DNA of 64,000 nucleotides from an unicellular cyanobacterium SU3 (GCA_002172675.1 NETF01000081.1:1-64000), one strand, 5' to 3'; numbered from the stretch's first letter, positions 45,640-55,730 are shown. The notes: generated by a model not told the origin, from the sequence alone. Program-made: numbers and translations.

Positions 45640-45665
45640 AACCCCACCCAACTAAGGATGGGGTT
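45640..45665 (-). terminator. Hairpin downstream of psbX
   Basis: AACCCCA and TGGGGTT form a 7-bp stem with a 12-base loop, 14 bases after the psbX stop, suggesting psbX may be terminated before ycf66. Confidence 0.5.
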
Positions 45666-45678
45666 GATTCCAACAAGC

Positions 45679-45801
45679 TTAGAAGTTGCGCTTGATTTTA
45701 TCGCTTTGACTGATGAATACCAGTCCAACGACGACGGGGATAACGACAATAACGGTTCCCCAGACGAGGCTCCATAAGAAATTAGCTAAAGATGGTGTCA
45801 T
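45679..45801 (-). CDS. psbX: Photosystem II protein PsbX
   Basis: A 40-residue subunit. It starts MTPSLANFLWSLVWGTV, with one membrane helix and the SQSDKIKR tail of PsbX. PsbX stabilises the plastoquinone QB site region of photosystem II. The start at 45801 is chosen because it matches the known N-terminus; the frame is open further upstream but adds an unrelated basic segment. Confidence 0.92.
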   Translation of the reverse strand: MTPSLANFLWSLVWGTVIVVIPVVVGLVFISQSDKIKRNF

Positions 45802-45893
45802 ATATTGTTTACCCTTTTTTCGGTTTTGATACCTAACGTTACTTATTCTAAGGGGTTTTTTCCCCATTGCGTCAAGAAATTCTAAGATGGCAG

Positions 45894-45974
45894 GGGTTCG
45901 GGGTTCGGAGTTCGGGGTTCGGGAAGAAAATTAATATTTTTCTCCCTCTGCTCCCTGCTCCCTACTCCCTACTT
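45894..45974. repeat. Low-complexity repeats between psbX and lpd
   Basis: Direct copies of GGGGTTCGG/GAGTTCGG (45896-45925) followed by tandem CTCCCT-type units (45944-45973). Similar CTCC-rich runs occur at 10338-10373 and 44540-44575. They are probably non-coding. Confidence 0.6.
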
Positions 45975-45977
45975 AAA

Positions 45978-47411
45978 CTAAACTCTAGCTTCAGCCCGTT
46001 TAAAGGCTTCGTCTAATACTTCTGATAGGGTGGGATGGGTATGAATATTAAACGAGAGTTTCTCGACACTTTGACGTTGAGCGATCGCATTGGCGGCTTC
46101 TTGGATCAAGTCGGAGGCGTGAATACCCATGATATGCACCCCTAAAAGTTCTCCGTTATCTTTACGGAACACAATCTTAGCGATGCCATCGGTTTCTCCT
46201 TCTGCCAGGGCTTTAGAATTGCCTTTAAAGTAGGTTTTAACCGTTGCGACTTCAAATCCTTCTTTTTCCCCTAATTCACGGGCTCCTGGTTCCGTTAGCC
46301 CCACGTAACTGATTTCGGGGTGGGTAAAGGCTGCTGCTGGAATACTACGATAATCGATGGTTTTGTCGCGTCCGCACATATTTTCGACAGCGATCGCTCC
46401 TTGCCCGGATGCTGCGTGAGCTAACATCAATTTCCCGTTTGCGTCTCCCACTGCCCAAAGATGGGGAACGGGTTCACCATCTCGTAATACTTCCATTTTG
46501 TCGTTGACGGGGATAAAACCGCGATCGGTTTCAATACCAAGGTTTTCTAAGCCAAGATTTTTGGTTGCCGGCACTCTTCCAGTCGCCACTAAACAAGCAT
46601 CCACTTCTAAGACATCGATCACTTCTTTTGTCTTAGCGTCGGTTAATTCAATGGTAACGGGTGCGCCTGGGGTAACTTTGGTGGCAAATACCCCGGAATA
46701 GGTTTCGATATCACGGGCTTTTAGTAGGGTTCTTTCAGCTAATTTTGAGATTTCGGGATCAAAACCGGGCATTAGGTTGTCTAATGCTTCGATCATGGTC
46801 ACTTCACACCCTAATGCGGTGTAAATGTCGGAAAATTCTAGACCGATATAACCACTACCAATAATCGCGATCCATTGGGGTAAAACGTCTAATTTAACGG
46901 CTTCATCGCTGGTAAAAACGGTTTTATGATCGATTTCAATGCCACGGGGAACAAAAGGCACTGAGCCAGGACATAACATAATATCCTTGGCAGTGAGGGT
47001 TTTTTCTCCATCGTCGGTGAGAACACTGACTTTTTGGGTGTCAATGACTTTTCCCCAACCGCGAATAGTCTCTACTTTGAGGCGTTTTAAACTATTGGTG
47101 AGATCCCCGCGTATTTTATTGACTAAACTAAGGGCATGATCGGCGATCGCTTGTCTTTGGAAGTCTACCCCTTCGATATGAATTCCTAAATTGTAGAGAT
47201 GTTGGGCATTTTGTAATTCTCGCACTCTTCCTGAGGCTGCTAAAAGGGCTTTTGAGGGAATACAACCACGGTTAACACAGGTTCCTCCCATATCTTTTGC
47301 TTCGATAATGGCGGTTTTTAAGCCACATTTGACGGCGTGTAAGGCTGCACCGTGTCCCCCCACTCCTGCACCTATAATGATTAAGTCATAATCGAATTCT
47401 CGCTCGCTCAT
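45978..47411 (-). CDS. lpd: Dihydrolipoyl dehydrogenase (E3)
   Basis: 477 residues, full length. FAD-binding [15 protein letters not shown], the redox disulfide in [19 protein letters not shown]-binding [14 protein letters not shown] and the active-site HTHPTLSE near the C-terminus are all present. It reoxidises the lipoyl domain of pyruvate dehydrogenase and glycine cleavage H-protein. Its position is unrelated to the lipoate ligase at 56 kb. Confidence 0.95.
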   Translation of the reverse strand: MSEREFDYDLIIIGAGVGGHGAALHAVKCGLKTAIIEAKDMGGTCVNRGCIPSKALLAASGRVRELQNAQHLYNLGIHIEGVDFQRQAIADHALSLVNKIRGDLTNSLKRLKVETIRGWGKVIDTQKVSVLTDDGEKTLTAKDIMLCPGSVPFVPRGIEIDHKTVFTSDEAVKLDVLPQWIAIIGSGYIGLEFSDIYTALGCEVTMIEALDNLMPGFDPEISKLAERTLLKARDIETYSGVFATKVTPGAPVTIELTDAKTKEVIDVLEVDACLVATGRVPATKNLGLENLGIETDRGFIPVNDKMEVLRDGEPVPHLWAVGDANGKLMLAHAASGQGAIAVENMCGRDKTIDYRSIPAAAFTHPEISYVGLTEPGARELGEKEGFEVATVKTYFKGNSKALAEGETDGIAKIVFRKDNGELLGVHIMGIHASDLIQEAANAIAQRQSVEKLSFNIHTHPTLSEVLDEAFKRAEARV

Positions 47412-47583
47412 AATCTTTTTCCTTAATGGTTTGATTATTCTTTCTTAGTGAAAGACTTATCTTCTGATCATAAATCTCTAGATACAAGTTAGTCTAGTGG
47501 GGACTCTTAAATTGATAATGAATAATTAATAATGAATAATTCGTCTCACGAAAGTTACTTTTTGGTTTCACAGTTTACTAACT

Positions 47584-48792
47584 TCAGAAGGGTTGAACAA
47601 AATCTTGTAAATATTCATAAGGTTTATTTAACTGTCCATTAATAGTAATAGTAGCCTCATTAATCATTTTACTATCAGTTTTTTTCAATTCATCCCAAAC
47701 TCTTTCAATTAATTGATTTCCGAAGTCTTCTGAAGCATCACGCGGTAATTCATTAGGTAAATTATCGACAGCCATAATATCAATACTTTCTGGTTGAAAT
47801 GGCTTTATTTCTGTTTCTAAATTAGGATCATAACCATAAATAGGATTTTCAATAGTAGATGATCTTATAGTACAAGGAATCGAAGCATTTGGAGCAATAT
47901 CACAGGTAACATCTGCAATAACTTTTATTTTAAAATCATCTTTTTTCATATCATCTTTTGTAAAAAATATAGGTACTTTTTTCTCCCAGTAAATGCCATT
48001 TATCATAATATTACTGACTTTTGTATAGGGTTCAAAGATAGAATAATATTTTTCTGGATGTTCATAATAATCAGATTCGTTAAAGATATTTTCTTCTTTT
48101 TTAGCATACATATCTTTGACTGATAATTGTGTATAAACAGGCTCAGAAAATTCTTGAGTTAAAAAGTCTTGAGGTGATACTTTTTTGATATTCATTAAAT
48201 TTAAAACCGTTGCTGCACCATTACTAACTCTTCCATCTCCTGTAATCACAATTTTAAAATTAGGAAGTAATAAATTATTATTATAATAAGTCTTCGCTTC
48301 AGCAAAATCATGACATTGGTGCATAGGTTTTAAATCAAAGGTTTGCTGACGTTTTCCCCAGGCTAATATAGCATTATGCGCCCCAACAACACCAGCCCAA
48401 TGACCAAACGCAATGACTCTTTTTCCTTCGTTATCACAGAGACATTCATAGTCAATTAAATGAATCTTTTTTTGTAAAATAGTTTGTAATAGTTTACGAT
48501 TATAAGGTTGTTTTTTATGAGTATGAGAGAAAAATAAATAGGTTTTATTAGGGATTAAAGAATTAATAGGAACTTCTTTGACTCCTAGTAAAATATCACA
48601 GTTATTAACATCTTCAAGAACACAAATATTTTTTTCTTTATATTCTGAATCAGAAAAACATCGTTTTTCACTTGATTGAATAAATATGTCTAAATCTTGG
48701 TTATTTTGCATTAAATATTGACATTGTTCTGGAGTTAAAGGAACTCTAGAATCTGGGGGATTTTTTTCTTCTCGAATAATACCAACTTTCAT
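47584..48792 (-). CDS. Saccharopine dehydrogenase/alanine dehydrogenase-like NAD oxidoreductase
   Basis: 402 residues, AlaDH/PNT N-terminal domain: MKVGIIREEKNPPDSRVPLT, GVKEVPINSLIPNKTYLFFS, then a central Rossmann GDGRVSNGAATVL, and a C-terminal PRDASEDFGNQL segment. This order resembles eukaryotic Lys1 and Bacteroidetes enzymes annotated as saccharopine or alanine dehydrogenases. The substrate is not settled. It is unusual as a cyanobacterial gene and very AT-rich in its codons, so lateral transfer is possible. It stands alone. Confidence 0.7.
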   Translation of the reverse strand: MKVGIIREEKNPPDSRVPLTPEQCQYLMQNNQDLDIFIQSSEKRCFSDSEYKEKNICVLEDVNNCDILLGVKEVPINSLIPNKTYLFFSHTHKKQPYNRKLLQTILQKKIHLIDYECLCDNEGKRVIAFGHWAGVVGAHNAILAWGKRQQTFDLKPMHQCHDFAEAKTYYNNNLLLPNFKIVITGDGRVSNGAATVLNLMNIKKVSPQDFLTQEFSEPVYTQLSVKDMYAKKEENIFNESDYYEHPEKYYSIFEPYTKVSNIMINGIYWEKKVPIFFTKDDMKKDDFKIKVIADVTCDIAPNASIPCTIRSSTIENPIYGYDPNLETEIKPFQPESIDIMAVDNLPNELPRDASEDFGNQLIERVWDELKKTDSKMINEATITINGQLNKPYEYLQDFVQPF

Positions 48793-48887
48793 AAAACACT
48801 AAGTAAATTAAGTTTTAGAAATTTTTTTATGAGTTTAATTATTATAAATATAACTTTTAAATAACCAATTTTCTGATGTAATTTATA

Positions 48888-50000
48888 CTATTTTCCATAA
48901 ATCCAATCTTGATCCCAAGGCGAACCACCAATTTCTAAGCCGCCTAAAGAACTGGTAGCTTTTAGAATTAGTTTCTTTTCGTTATTATATAATTCTAGGC
49001 TTAAATTTCCTTGAGTAGTATCACGACAAAGAAACTGTAGCCCTTCAGCAGTAGGAACCCTAACATAATTACCGATGTCGTCTGTTTTTCCTTGAATTTT
49101 AATTAAAAAGTCTGCATTTTCTCCTTCCATTATCCAATTTCCCCACGGTTTAATTTGCCAAGATAACTGACTATTTTCTCTGCTAAATTCATAAAATTTG
49201 CCTTGATAATGTATCCCAATAATACCTATAGATTCTTGCCAGTTGAATACTTGTCTAATTCCACCTGCAGCCGTCAAAGATAACTCAGATTCTTCATTGA
49301 AACTATTACAATTAATCCAAAACCATTTACTTGGAAAAGAATGCCCCCAATTTTTTTCACTGTAAGCAGGAACGTCATTAAATTCATACTTTTTGCCATT
49401 CCAATCAATACAACCAGTGGCTAATCCATGCGCCATTAAAACTTGCCATCCTGGGTCAAAAATCGGCAAAAACGATAACCATCCTGCTGTTGCTTGTTGA
49501 GGACAAAAACGGTTTCCCCAACCATCTATAGGCTTGATATCATAACACCAACGACAATAATTGTTAGTAATAGGATCTTCAATATATCCCTGATTTAAAG
49601 TAGCAGTTGCTTGATATCCTTCTGTTACTGTTTCTGTAAAAATACTCGACTCAAGAACTTGAGGTTTACGGTTAAGATTATCTTGTTTCCAATGACATAA
49701 AGCTAATTCTTTTTGACTTGCCCAAAATCTTTTAATATCGGGAAAAATGCGGTATAAATAGTTATTATTTTCTCCTAAAACTTGCGCAGCACCACCACTA
49801 TAATATTTGTTTCCAACGGGATCATCAATAGAATACATAAAAGCAAAACTTTGATCCCATTGAGGTAAACTAATCCGATAATACCAACCTTCAAAAAAGC
49901 GTTGTGAACTACCATCCCAATGATAGCCAGAATGGGGAGTTTCGCGTAATTGGTTTTTAGGTAATAATTCTTTTAAGAACAAACAATTCTCGATTTTCAC
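48888..50000 (-). CDS. Tocopherol cyclase
   Basis: 370 residues with a GTG start. The opening TPHSGYHWDGSSQRFFEGWY and the central WGHSFPSKWFWINCNSF are hallmarks of the VTE1/Slr1737 family. It closes the chromanol ring in vitamin E synthesis; likely membrane-associated although soluble-looking. A small membrane protein gene lies 4 bp upstream on the same strand. Confidence 0.92.
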   Translation of the reverse strand: MKIENCLFLKELLPKNQLRETPHSGYHWDGSSQRFFEGWYYRISLPQWDQSFAFMYSIDDPVGNKYYSGGAAQVLGENNNYLYRIFPDIKRFWASQKELALCHWKQDNLNRKPQVLESSIFTETVTEGYQATATLNQGYIEDPITNNYCRWCYDIKPIDGWGNRFCPQQATAGWLSFLPIFDPGWQVLMAHGLATGCIDWNGKKYEFNDVPAYSEKNWGHSFPSKWFWINCNSFNEESELSLTAAGGIRQVFNWQESIGIIGIHYQGKFYEFSRENSQLSWQIKPWGNWIMEGENADFLIKIQGKTDDIGNYVRVPTAEGLQFLCRDTTQGNLSLELYNNEKKLILKATSSLGGLEIGGSPWDQDWIYGK

Positions 50001-50003
50001 TGG

Positions 50004-50210
50004 TTAATGATTGATCGAATAGGCTTTTAACACTAATTCTAAATTAGCAAAAGGAATGACCACTACCCAGAAACTAGCACCAATAACAAGAACCAGCCAA
50101 GAGGATAAATCGTTTTTAGCTGTTGTTTCATCAGTCCAAAATACCTTAAACCATACACAGAAGACAATTAAGGCAATAAGCCAATAATAACTGATGGCGA
50201 TGGCTAACAT
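50004..50210 (-). CDS. Small two-helix membrane protein upstream of tocopherol cyclase
   Basis: 68 residues: two membrane segments (YYWLIALIVFCVWFKVFW and WLVLVIGASFWVVVIPFANL). No catalytic motif. It ends 3 bp before the tocopherol cyclase start, so it is probably cotranscribed and possibly connected with the thylakoid or envelope. Function unknown. Confidence 0.6.
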   Translation of the reverse strand: MLAIAISYYWLIALIVFCVWFKVFWTDETTAKNDLSSWLVLVIGASFWVVVIPFANLELVLKAYSINH

Positions 50211-50789
50211 AATGCAAATCCAAACAGGTTTGTTTCTCTACTTTAGTCTAACTTAGCAGAGATTGACAATGGTGAAATCCCTGACAAAGATCCTCTCGGT
50301 ATGTTTGTTAATTTGTCAATAGGTTATTGGAAAATCTAATATAAATCTATCACAACGATCAAAATTTTTAGATTTTTCAGGGTGATGATGTTTAAAATGT
50401 CACACTTATTTTTCCGTATAAATACTGAAACTTCGGTCCAATGTCATCTGAGATGTTACAAGGTTCATCTTCTTACAGAGTCAAAGGTTGCCACCTTAAT
50501 CCTTTCTTAAGTGTCAACTAGATCACATTAGTTTCACGGATCGTTTTTAAGGAGATTTAAGTAAATCTATCATCTTAATTGATCTTCTTTTTCCTGTAAA
50601 CCTTTATTTAAAGATTCAATGAAAACTATTCCGAATGATTATCACGAATAGGACACCCCCTGGAAAATTCATGCTACTGTGTAAAGGTTTAAGAAATGTA
50701 AAACGCAGTTCTGTGAGGAGTCAAAGTTGGAAAATCCATTCAATCACAAGAATTTCCAGGGGTTGAACAACTCACTTAACAAAGGATCT
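50211..50789. other. Upstream region of rlpA
   Basis: About 580 bp without a gene I can support. It contains the CRP-like site at 50511-50526. No small RNA recognised. Confidence 0.4.
50511..50526. promoter_or_regulatory. Possible CRP (SyCRP1)-like binding site
   Basis: TGTCA-ACTAGA-TCACA: the right half matches TCACA exactly and the left half has one change from TGTGA, with the 6-bp spacer of CRP sites. It is about 265 bp before the rlpA start, so control of rlpA is plausible only if the promoter is near. Confidence 0.35.
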
Positions 50790-51800
50790 ATGAATAAGAA
50801 ATTTTGGACCGGACTAACAACTGCCTTATTGACAACTGTAGGAACCACTACCATTATCGGTGTTTCCTTACAGGGTTCAGAAGCATCTGATACCAGTGGG
50901 AAGGTAGAGCAAATAGGAGAAATCCTAGGCATTGGGACGCTGATAGCCCAAGAAAGTTCCAATTTCCAGACGGAGAATGTTGTCAGTTTAGGGCCAATCG
51001 AAACCCATGCCAACCCTAAAATGTCTTCAAAGGAGATAGCCAAACTTCATCTCCATCAATGGCAATATCAACTGGCAGTTACCCTAAAAATTCGTCAGAT
51101 TCCAGTTTTAACTTTCTTAGGGTCAAAAGCTGACTTAGCAGCCCTTAAAGAACAGGGAGATGACATGGATCCCAGCCAAATCGAAAGCGAAGCCCTTAAT
51201 CGTGCTAAAGCCTTCGCTCAACGGCTAAATAAACTGAGTCAAGATAGCACTTTTAAAGCAGAAAACTTAACGGTTAGCTTAAATTCTGACCAAACTCATA
51301 GTATTAAATTAGATTCCGAAGAACTCATCAAACTCGATAAAGGCGTTATATTACCCGATACCACCCGTAATCAAGCAGTGGACGCTTTACAAGCCACTAA
51401 CCGCCTCAGACGACTGATGGGAGATGCCCCTCCTTTAACAGCCATTATCAAGCCTGAGCAAGCCTCTAATCAAGAATCCGGCTTAGCCAGTGTTCGCCCT
51501 GTCACCAGTCGTCGTAAAGGAATGGCCTCTTGGTACGGACCTGGGTTCCATGGCCGTCTAACCGCTAATGGAGAACGCTATAATCAAAACGGCTTAACCG
51601 CAGCCCACAAAAGCTTACCCTTTGGGACTCAAGTCCGAGTCACGAATCTCCATAATGGTCGTTCTGTCATCGTCCGTATCAACGATCGCGGACCTTACAT
51701 CCACGGTCGAGTGATAGACTTATCCAAAGGAGCAGCCAATGTTATTGGCTTACTTAATAGTGGGGTAGCTCCAGTACAATTGGAAATATTGGGACGTTAA
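50790..51800 (+). CDS. rlpA: RlpA-family septal lytic transglycosylase
   Basis: 336 residues from an ATG at 50790 with AAAGGA ahead of it; the frame also opens 63 bases earlier with a TTG. A signal peptide (MNKKFWTGLTTALLTTVGTT) is followed by an uncharacterised region and a C-terminal double-psi beta-barrel: ASWYGPGFHGRLTANGERYN, AAHKSLPFGT, VRINDRGPYIHGRVIDLS, with the catalytic Asp in NDRGPY. It cleaves glycan strands lacking stem peptides at division sites. No SPOR domain is visible. Confidence 0.85.
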   Translation: MNKKFWTGLTTALLTTVGTTTIIGVSLQGSEASDTSGKVEQIGEILGIGTLIAQESSNFQTENVVSLGPIETHANPKMSSKEIAKLHLHQWQYQLAVTLKIRQIPVLTFLGSKADLAALKEQGDDMDPSQIESEALNRAKAFAQRLNKLSQDSTFKAENLTVSLNSDQTHSIKLDSEELIKLDKGVILPDTTRNQAVDALQATNRLRRLMGDAPPLTAIIKPEQASNQESGLASVRPVTSRRKGMASWYGPGFHGRLTANGERYNQNGLTAAHKSLPFGTQVRVTNLHNGRSVIVRINDRGPYIHGRVIDLSKGAANVIGLLNSGVAPVQLEILGR

Positions 51801-51814
51801 TTAATAGCAAACAA

Positions 51815-53341
51815 ATGCGTCTGTTTAAAACTGTGGCCGGGTTACGTACCTATTTAGCTTCTAAAAAGGACAAGCAAACCATTGGCTTAGTACCTACCAT
51901 GGGAGCCTTACATCAAGGTCATCTCAGTCTAATTAATCGTGCTATGGCTGAGGTAGATGTGGTAGTGGTTAGCATTTTTGTTAACCCCTTACAATTTGCC
52001 CCCCACGAAGATTTAGGCCAGTATCCTCGTCAACTCGAAACAGACGCACAACTATGCGAACAATCAGGAGTGAAAGCAATTTTTGCCCCAACTCCTGAAG
52101 AAATGGGCATCAATGGCACTTTTGAGCAACCCACTGAGGTGATGCCCCCTCCGACAATGATCTCGTCGTTGTGCGGACCGTTTCGACAGGGGCATTTTCA
52201 AGGAGTGGCCACCATTGTCACCAAACTGTTGAATATTATTAGTCCCGATGTGGCTTATTTTGGGGAAAAAGACGCGCAACAACTGGCTATTATTCGTCAA
52301 CTGGTCAAGGATTTAAACTTACCGGTTGTTATCAAAGGTTGTCCGATTATTCGAGAACCTTCTGGACTGGCTTATAGTTCTCGTAATCAATATCTTTCAC
52401 CAGAAGAAAAAAAAGAAGCGATCGCTTTATATCAAGGGTTAAAAGCAGGCAAACAAGCTTTTATGGCCGGAGAAAGACACAGTAATGTCTTAATAGCTTG
52501 TGTTAAAGACAAAATAACCTCTTATTCTCCTATAACACTTCAATATGTTGAATGTGTCCATCCTCAAACCTTACAACCCTTAGATACCATTGAAGAAGCC
52601 GGGTTATTAGCGATCGCAGCTTATGTGGGGTCAACTCGACTCATTGATAATGTGATCTTACGAGTCCGAAAACCGATTATTGCCATTGATGGACCAGCCG
52701 GTGCCGGAAAATCCACCGTTACCCGTAGAGTGGCAAAAGCCTTAAATTTAACTTATTTGGACACTGGGGCGATGTATCGCGGGATTGCCTGGTTAGTCTT
52801 CAACTCAGGAATCCCCGTAGAGGATGAAAGTGCGATCGCAGAATTAGTGTCCCAAGCGGATCTAAAATTTATTCCCTCCTCCGATGATCAACCGCCACAA
52901 GTGATGATTAATGGCGAAAATGTGACTAAAATGATTCGTACGCCTCAAATTACCGCATTAGTATCTCCTATTTCTGCTTATGCTGCGGTTCGTGAAAAAT
53001 TAGTTAACTATCAACAAAAATTAGGAAAATTTGGGGGTGTTGTAGCTGAAGGACGAGATATTGGTACTAATGTTTTTCCTGATGCAGAGGTGAAAATTTT
53101 CTTAACGGCATCAGTTCAAGAACGAGCAAGACGACGATTAAGGGATTTTCAGTCTCAAGGACAAGATAATATTGATATTCAACAATTAGAACGGGATATT
53201 GAACAAAGAGATTATCAAGATACCCATCGTACTTTAGCTCCTCTTCTTAAAGCGAATGATGCGATCAAACTAAATACTGATGGTTTAACCATTGAACAAG
53301 TGGTTAGTAAAATTGTTCATCTTTGTCAATTAACTTATTAA
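51815..53341 (+). CDS. panC/cmk: Bifunctional pantoate-beta-alanine ligase / cytidylate kinase
   Basis: 508-residue fusion characteristic of cyanobacteria. PanC part (1-280): PTMGALHQGHLSLI, the GPFRQGHFQGVATIV loop, GEKDAQQLAII and AYSSRNQYLSPEE. Cmk part (from about 286): P-loop IDGPAGAGKSTVTRRVA, LDTGAMYRGIAW and AEGRDIGTNVFPDAEVK. PanC makes pantothenate from pantoate and beta-alanine; Cmk phosphorylates CMP/dCMP. It lies 14 bp downstream of rlpA. Confidence 0.96.
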   Translation: MRLFKTVAGLRTYLASKKDKQTIGLVPTMGALHQGHLSLINRAMAEVDVVVVSIFVNPLQFAPHEDLGQYPRQLETDAQLCEQSGVKAIFAPTPEEMGINGTFEQPTEVMPPPTMISSLCGPFRQGHFQGVATIVTKLLNIISPDVAYFGEKDAQQLAIIRQLVKDLNLPVVIKGCPIIREPSGLAYSSRNQYLSPEEKKEAIALYQGLKAGKQAFMAGERHSNVLIACVKDKITSYSPITLQYVECVHPQTLQPLDTIEEAGLLAIAAYVGSTRLIDNVILRVRKPIIAIDGPAGAGKSTVTRRVAKALNLTYLDTGAMYRGIAWLVFNSGIPVEDESAIAELVSQADLKFIPSSDDQPPQVMINGENVTKMIRTPQITALVSPISAYAAVREKLVNYQQKLGKFGGVVAEGRDIGTNVFPDAEVKIFLTASVQERARRRLRDFQSQGQDNIDIQQLERDIEQRDYQDTHRTLAPLLKANDAIKLNTDGLTIEQVVSKIVHLCQLTY

Positions 53342-53358
53342 TTATTAATTATCAATTA

Positions 53359-54012
53359 TTAAAAGAGTTTCACCCCTTGACCTTCTAAATAGAGTTCTTG
53401 CCAAGAAGGCTGACGATAATCTGGGTTTTGGCTTTGATCAACGTATCCTACTAAATTAGGAAGTTGTTTAAAGTGAATTTCTTTATTGAGATATTGACTA
53501 ATTTGCTCGACAAAATCTTGAGGATAATCTCGAATAATGGGATGTTTAATCACCATCGATTCATATTTACCCTCATCGGGATCGGTGACAATATCTAAAC
53601 TCAAAACAGCTAAAGGCTGAATAAACATTCCTGTGGCTGCAATCCTAAATTCTCCGTTGACCTTATTTTGTTTCAAAACAGCGACGAAGTGACCTCCTTC
53701 GGGAATATTGTAGGGAATGCTGTCATGATCAACGATGGGTTCAACCTCGACGTTATGGCCTAAGGTTAGCCCTTCTTCTAGAGTAGTGTCTTCATAGGTT
53801 TGTTCGGGATGAGGCACATAAATAGTAAATTGATGCAAATCTAGCCAAGGATTATTAATCGGATCATCTGTTTCAGATTTCCAAGCGTTGTAACGTTGTT
53901 TCATGGCTTGACCCACAGGACTGTCTTGATTACAAATATTAATTAAGGCAAGACTGAGAACACATTGATCAAATTTATTAGTTGCCAGAATTTCTGAGGG
54001 TAGGAGTTCCAT
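53359..54012 (-). CDS. Conserved cyanobacterial protein, unknown function
   Basis: 217 residues from the ATG at 54012, which has AAGGA 8-9 bases ahead; an in-frame TTG at 54021 is less likely. No signal peptide or membrane segment. Acidic. Contains a long strand-rich central part (GGHFVAVLKQNKVNGEFRIA). The family was not recognised. It is convergent with panC-cmk. Confidence 0.65.
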   Translation of the reverse strand: MELLPSEILATNKFDQCVLSLALINICNQDSPVGQAMKQRYNAWKSETDDPINNPWLDLHQFTIYVPHPEQTYEDTTLEEGLTLGHNVEVEPIVDHDSIPYNIPEGGHFVAVLKQNKVNGEFRIAATGMFIQPLAVLSLDIVTDPDEGKYESMVIKHPIIRDYPQDFVEQISQYLNKEIHFKQLPNLVGYVDQSQNPDYRQPSWQELYLEGQGVKLF

Positions 54013-54089
54013 GAAAATCAATCCTTATGTTGACCTAACTCCATGATAAGAGGGAATTTAGCAAAGGAATCTTAATTTTCTTTGAAAAG

Positions 54090-54572
54090 TTATTGCGACA
54101 GGAGTTCACTTTGGGTGCGAACTTTTTTCATGGTTTGAGGAAGGACCCCGACTAATAAAGCAAAGGTTTCATCGGGTAAAACACTGGCAGTTTGGAGATC
54201 AAACCAATGTTCAAATTGATTTAAAATGACTTGGGCCCTTTGTTGAGCAATGGTATTATCACTAATCTGTTTAGCTAATTTAACCCATTGTCGCCGAATT
54301 AAATAACTATTGATTCGTTCTTGAGAAGTTCTAGGAATACTCAAAGATAATTTACCCACCGGAAGAACATCTAGGACATCGTGATCAAAATTAGCCCCGA
54401 TCGCTGCCCCCGGTCCTGCAAATTCGGCATGATAAGGTTTATAAAGGATTAAACCATTTTTACGACGGGGATTAATCACTAAAAGTTGTTTATCGTGTAA
54501 ATTCTGAAGAATATCATCAATTTGTTCTCGTTTTTTGGGGTTTATTTCCTGGTTAAAAATATCATTAGACAT
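54090..54572 (-). CDS. Conserved hypothetical protein coupled to a GNAT gene
   Basis: 160 residues, mixed alpha/beta, no membrane segment. Motif-like segment YHAEFAGPGAAIGANFDHDV. Its start overlaps the end of the GNAT gene by 8 bases, so the two are probably co-translated. Function unknown. Confidence 0.7.
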   Translation of the reverse strand: MSNDIFNQEINPKKREQIDDILQNLHDKQLLVINPRRKNGLILYKPYHAEFAGPGAAIGANFDHDVLDVLPVGKLSLSIPRTSQERINSYLIRRQWVKLAKQISDNTIAQQRAQVILNQFEHWFDLQTASVLPDETFALLVGVLPQTMKKVRTQSELLSQ

Positions 54573-55221
54573 GGGGGTTTATCTGTTTTTGTAAGAGCAA
54601 TTTTTGAGAACGAAATAAAGGCCAACTTGGCCAAGTTAATTCGGTGTCAGATACTTGATAACCGTTACTTAAATATAATTTTTTAGCTGCATAATTTTCG
54701 TCTAAAACGTGAAGATTTAGGGTATTGTATCCCCATTTTGCAGCAATTTGTTCACATTGTTCTAGGAGTTGTTTAGCAATTCCTTGCCGTCGATGACTCT
54801 GTATCACAGCTAAGTTACTAATATAGAGATAATGGCCATTAAATCCACTTTTGAGACTTAGTTCAATGGTTCCAATTATCTTTTCTGTGGTTTTGGTAAG
54901 GGTTGAGTTTTTTTCTACTGCTACTAAACAACAATAATAGGGAATGGTTCCCCGAAGACGTGATCGCAAATCTTCATAAACCCCTAATTTTAAAATAGGT
55001 TGTAAAAAAGATAACCACCCTGTAGGCGGATGAAAGCTCAGGGTAAGAACCTCTGTCAAGGCTTTAATATCTTGTAGTTGAGCTTCTCTAATGGTAACAG
55101 AAAAGGTACAGGGCGGATTATCCTCCAACTCTGAACCACCACCCATCAATGACGACAACCCACAACAGTCCACAACCTTTCCCCAGTTAATTTTCAAATG
55201 ATGTGAATTTTTTTGTATCAT
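54565..55221 (-). CDS. GNAT family acetyltransferase with N-terminal extension
   Basis: 218 residues. The GNAT core begins near residue 40 (VTIREAQLQDIKALTEVLT) and has the acetyl-CoA motif SHRRQGIAKQLLEQCEQIA, then YAAKKLYLSNGYQVSDTE. Peptide-Ala acetyltransferase-like; substrate unknown. The first 40 residues are probably not part of the fold, and the true start may be later. Overlaps the next gene by 8 bases. Confidence 0.8.
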   Translation of the reverse strand: MIQKNSHHLKINWGKVVDCCGLSSLMGGGSELEDNPPCTFSVTIREAQLQDIKALTEVLTLSFHPPTGWLSFLQPILKLGVYEDLRSRLRGTIPYYCCLVAVEKNSTLTKTTEKIIGTIELSLKSGFNGHYLYISNLAVIQSHRRQGIAKQLLEQCEQIAAKWGYNTLNLHVLDENYAAKKLYLSNGYQVSDTELTWPSWPLFRSQKLLLQKQINPHV

Positions 55222-55388
55222 CTATTATGACCTTTATATCATTTCTTTTGTCGATTAGCTAAAGATTTTCTAGACTTAGGGAATAGGTAACAGGCAAGGG
55301 ACAAGGACTAATAACCTAGATATTGTCTGTTAACTTCAAGCCTATCTTGTCTTTTATAATAATAAACGTAAAAACATAAAAGATTACT

Positions 55389-55700
55389 ATGTTGAATATT
55401 TTTAATTCGTTCTTAGGTCGTCATCCAGAAAAGATGAAAGCGGATGTAGAAATCTATACTTGGCAAACTTGCCCCTTTTGTATCCGTGCTAAATTACTTT
55501 TATGGTGGAAAGGGGTTAATTTTACTGAGTATAAAATTGATGGGGATGAAGTAGCTAGGGAAACAATGGCGCAACGTTCCCACGGAAAACGAACGGTTCC
55601 CCAAATTTTTATCAATAATCAACATATTGGGGGATGTGATGATTTATATTCTCTCGATGGGCAAAATAAGTTAGATCCTCTTTTAACACAGGAAAAGTAA
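55389..55700 (+). CDS. grxC: Glutaredoxin 3
   Basis: 103 residues, dithiol glutaredoxin with the CPFC active site, cis-Pro in RTVPQIFIN and GGCDDLYSL near the C-terminus. Reduces disulfides with glutathione. The N-terminal 20 residues are longer than in E. coli Grx3. Confidence 0.93.
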   Translation: MLNIFNSFLGRHPEKMKADVEIYTWQTCPFCIRAKLLLWWKGVNFTEYKIDGDEVARETMAQRSHGKRTVPQIFINNQHIGGCDDLYSLDGQNKLDPLLTQEK

Positions 55701-55730
55701 TAAGGTGATGTGTTCTTAAATAATTAATAA

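Noticed and set aside
45894-45974. CRISPR array or minisatellite
   Set aside because: The units are short, degenerate and lack unique spacers.
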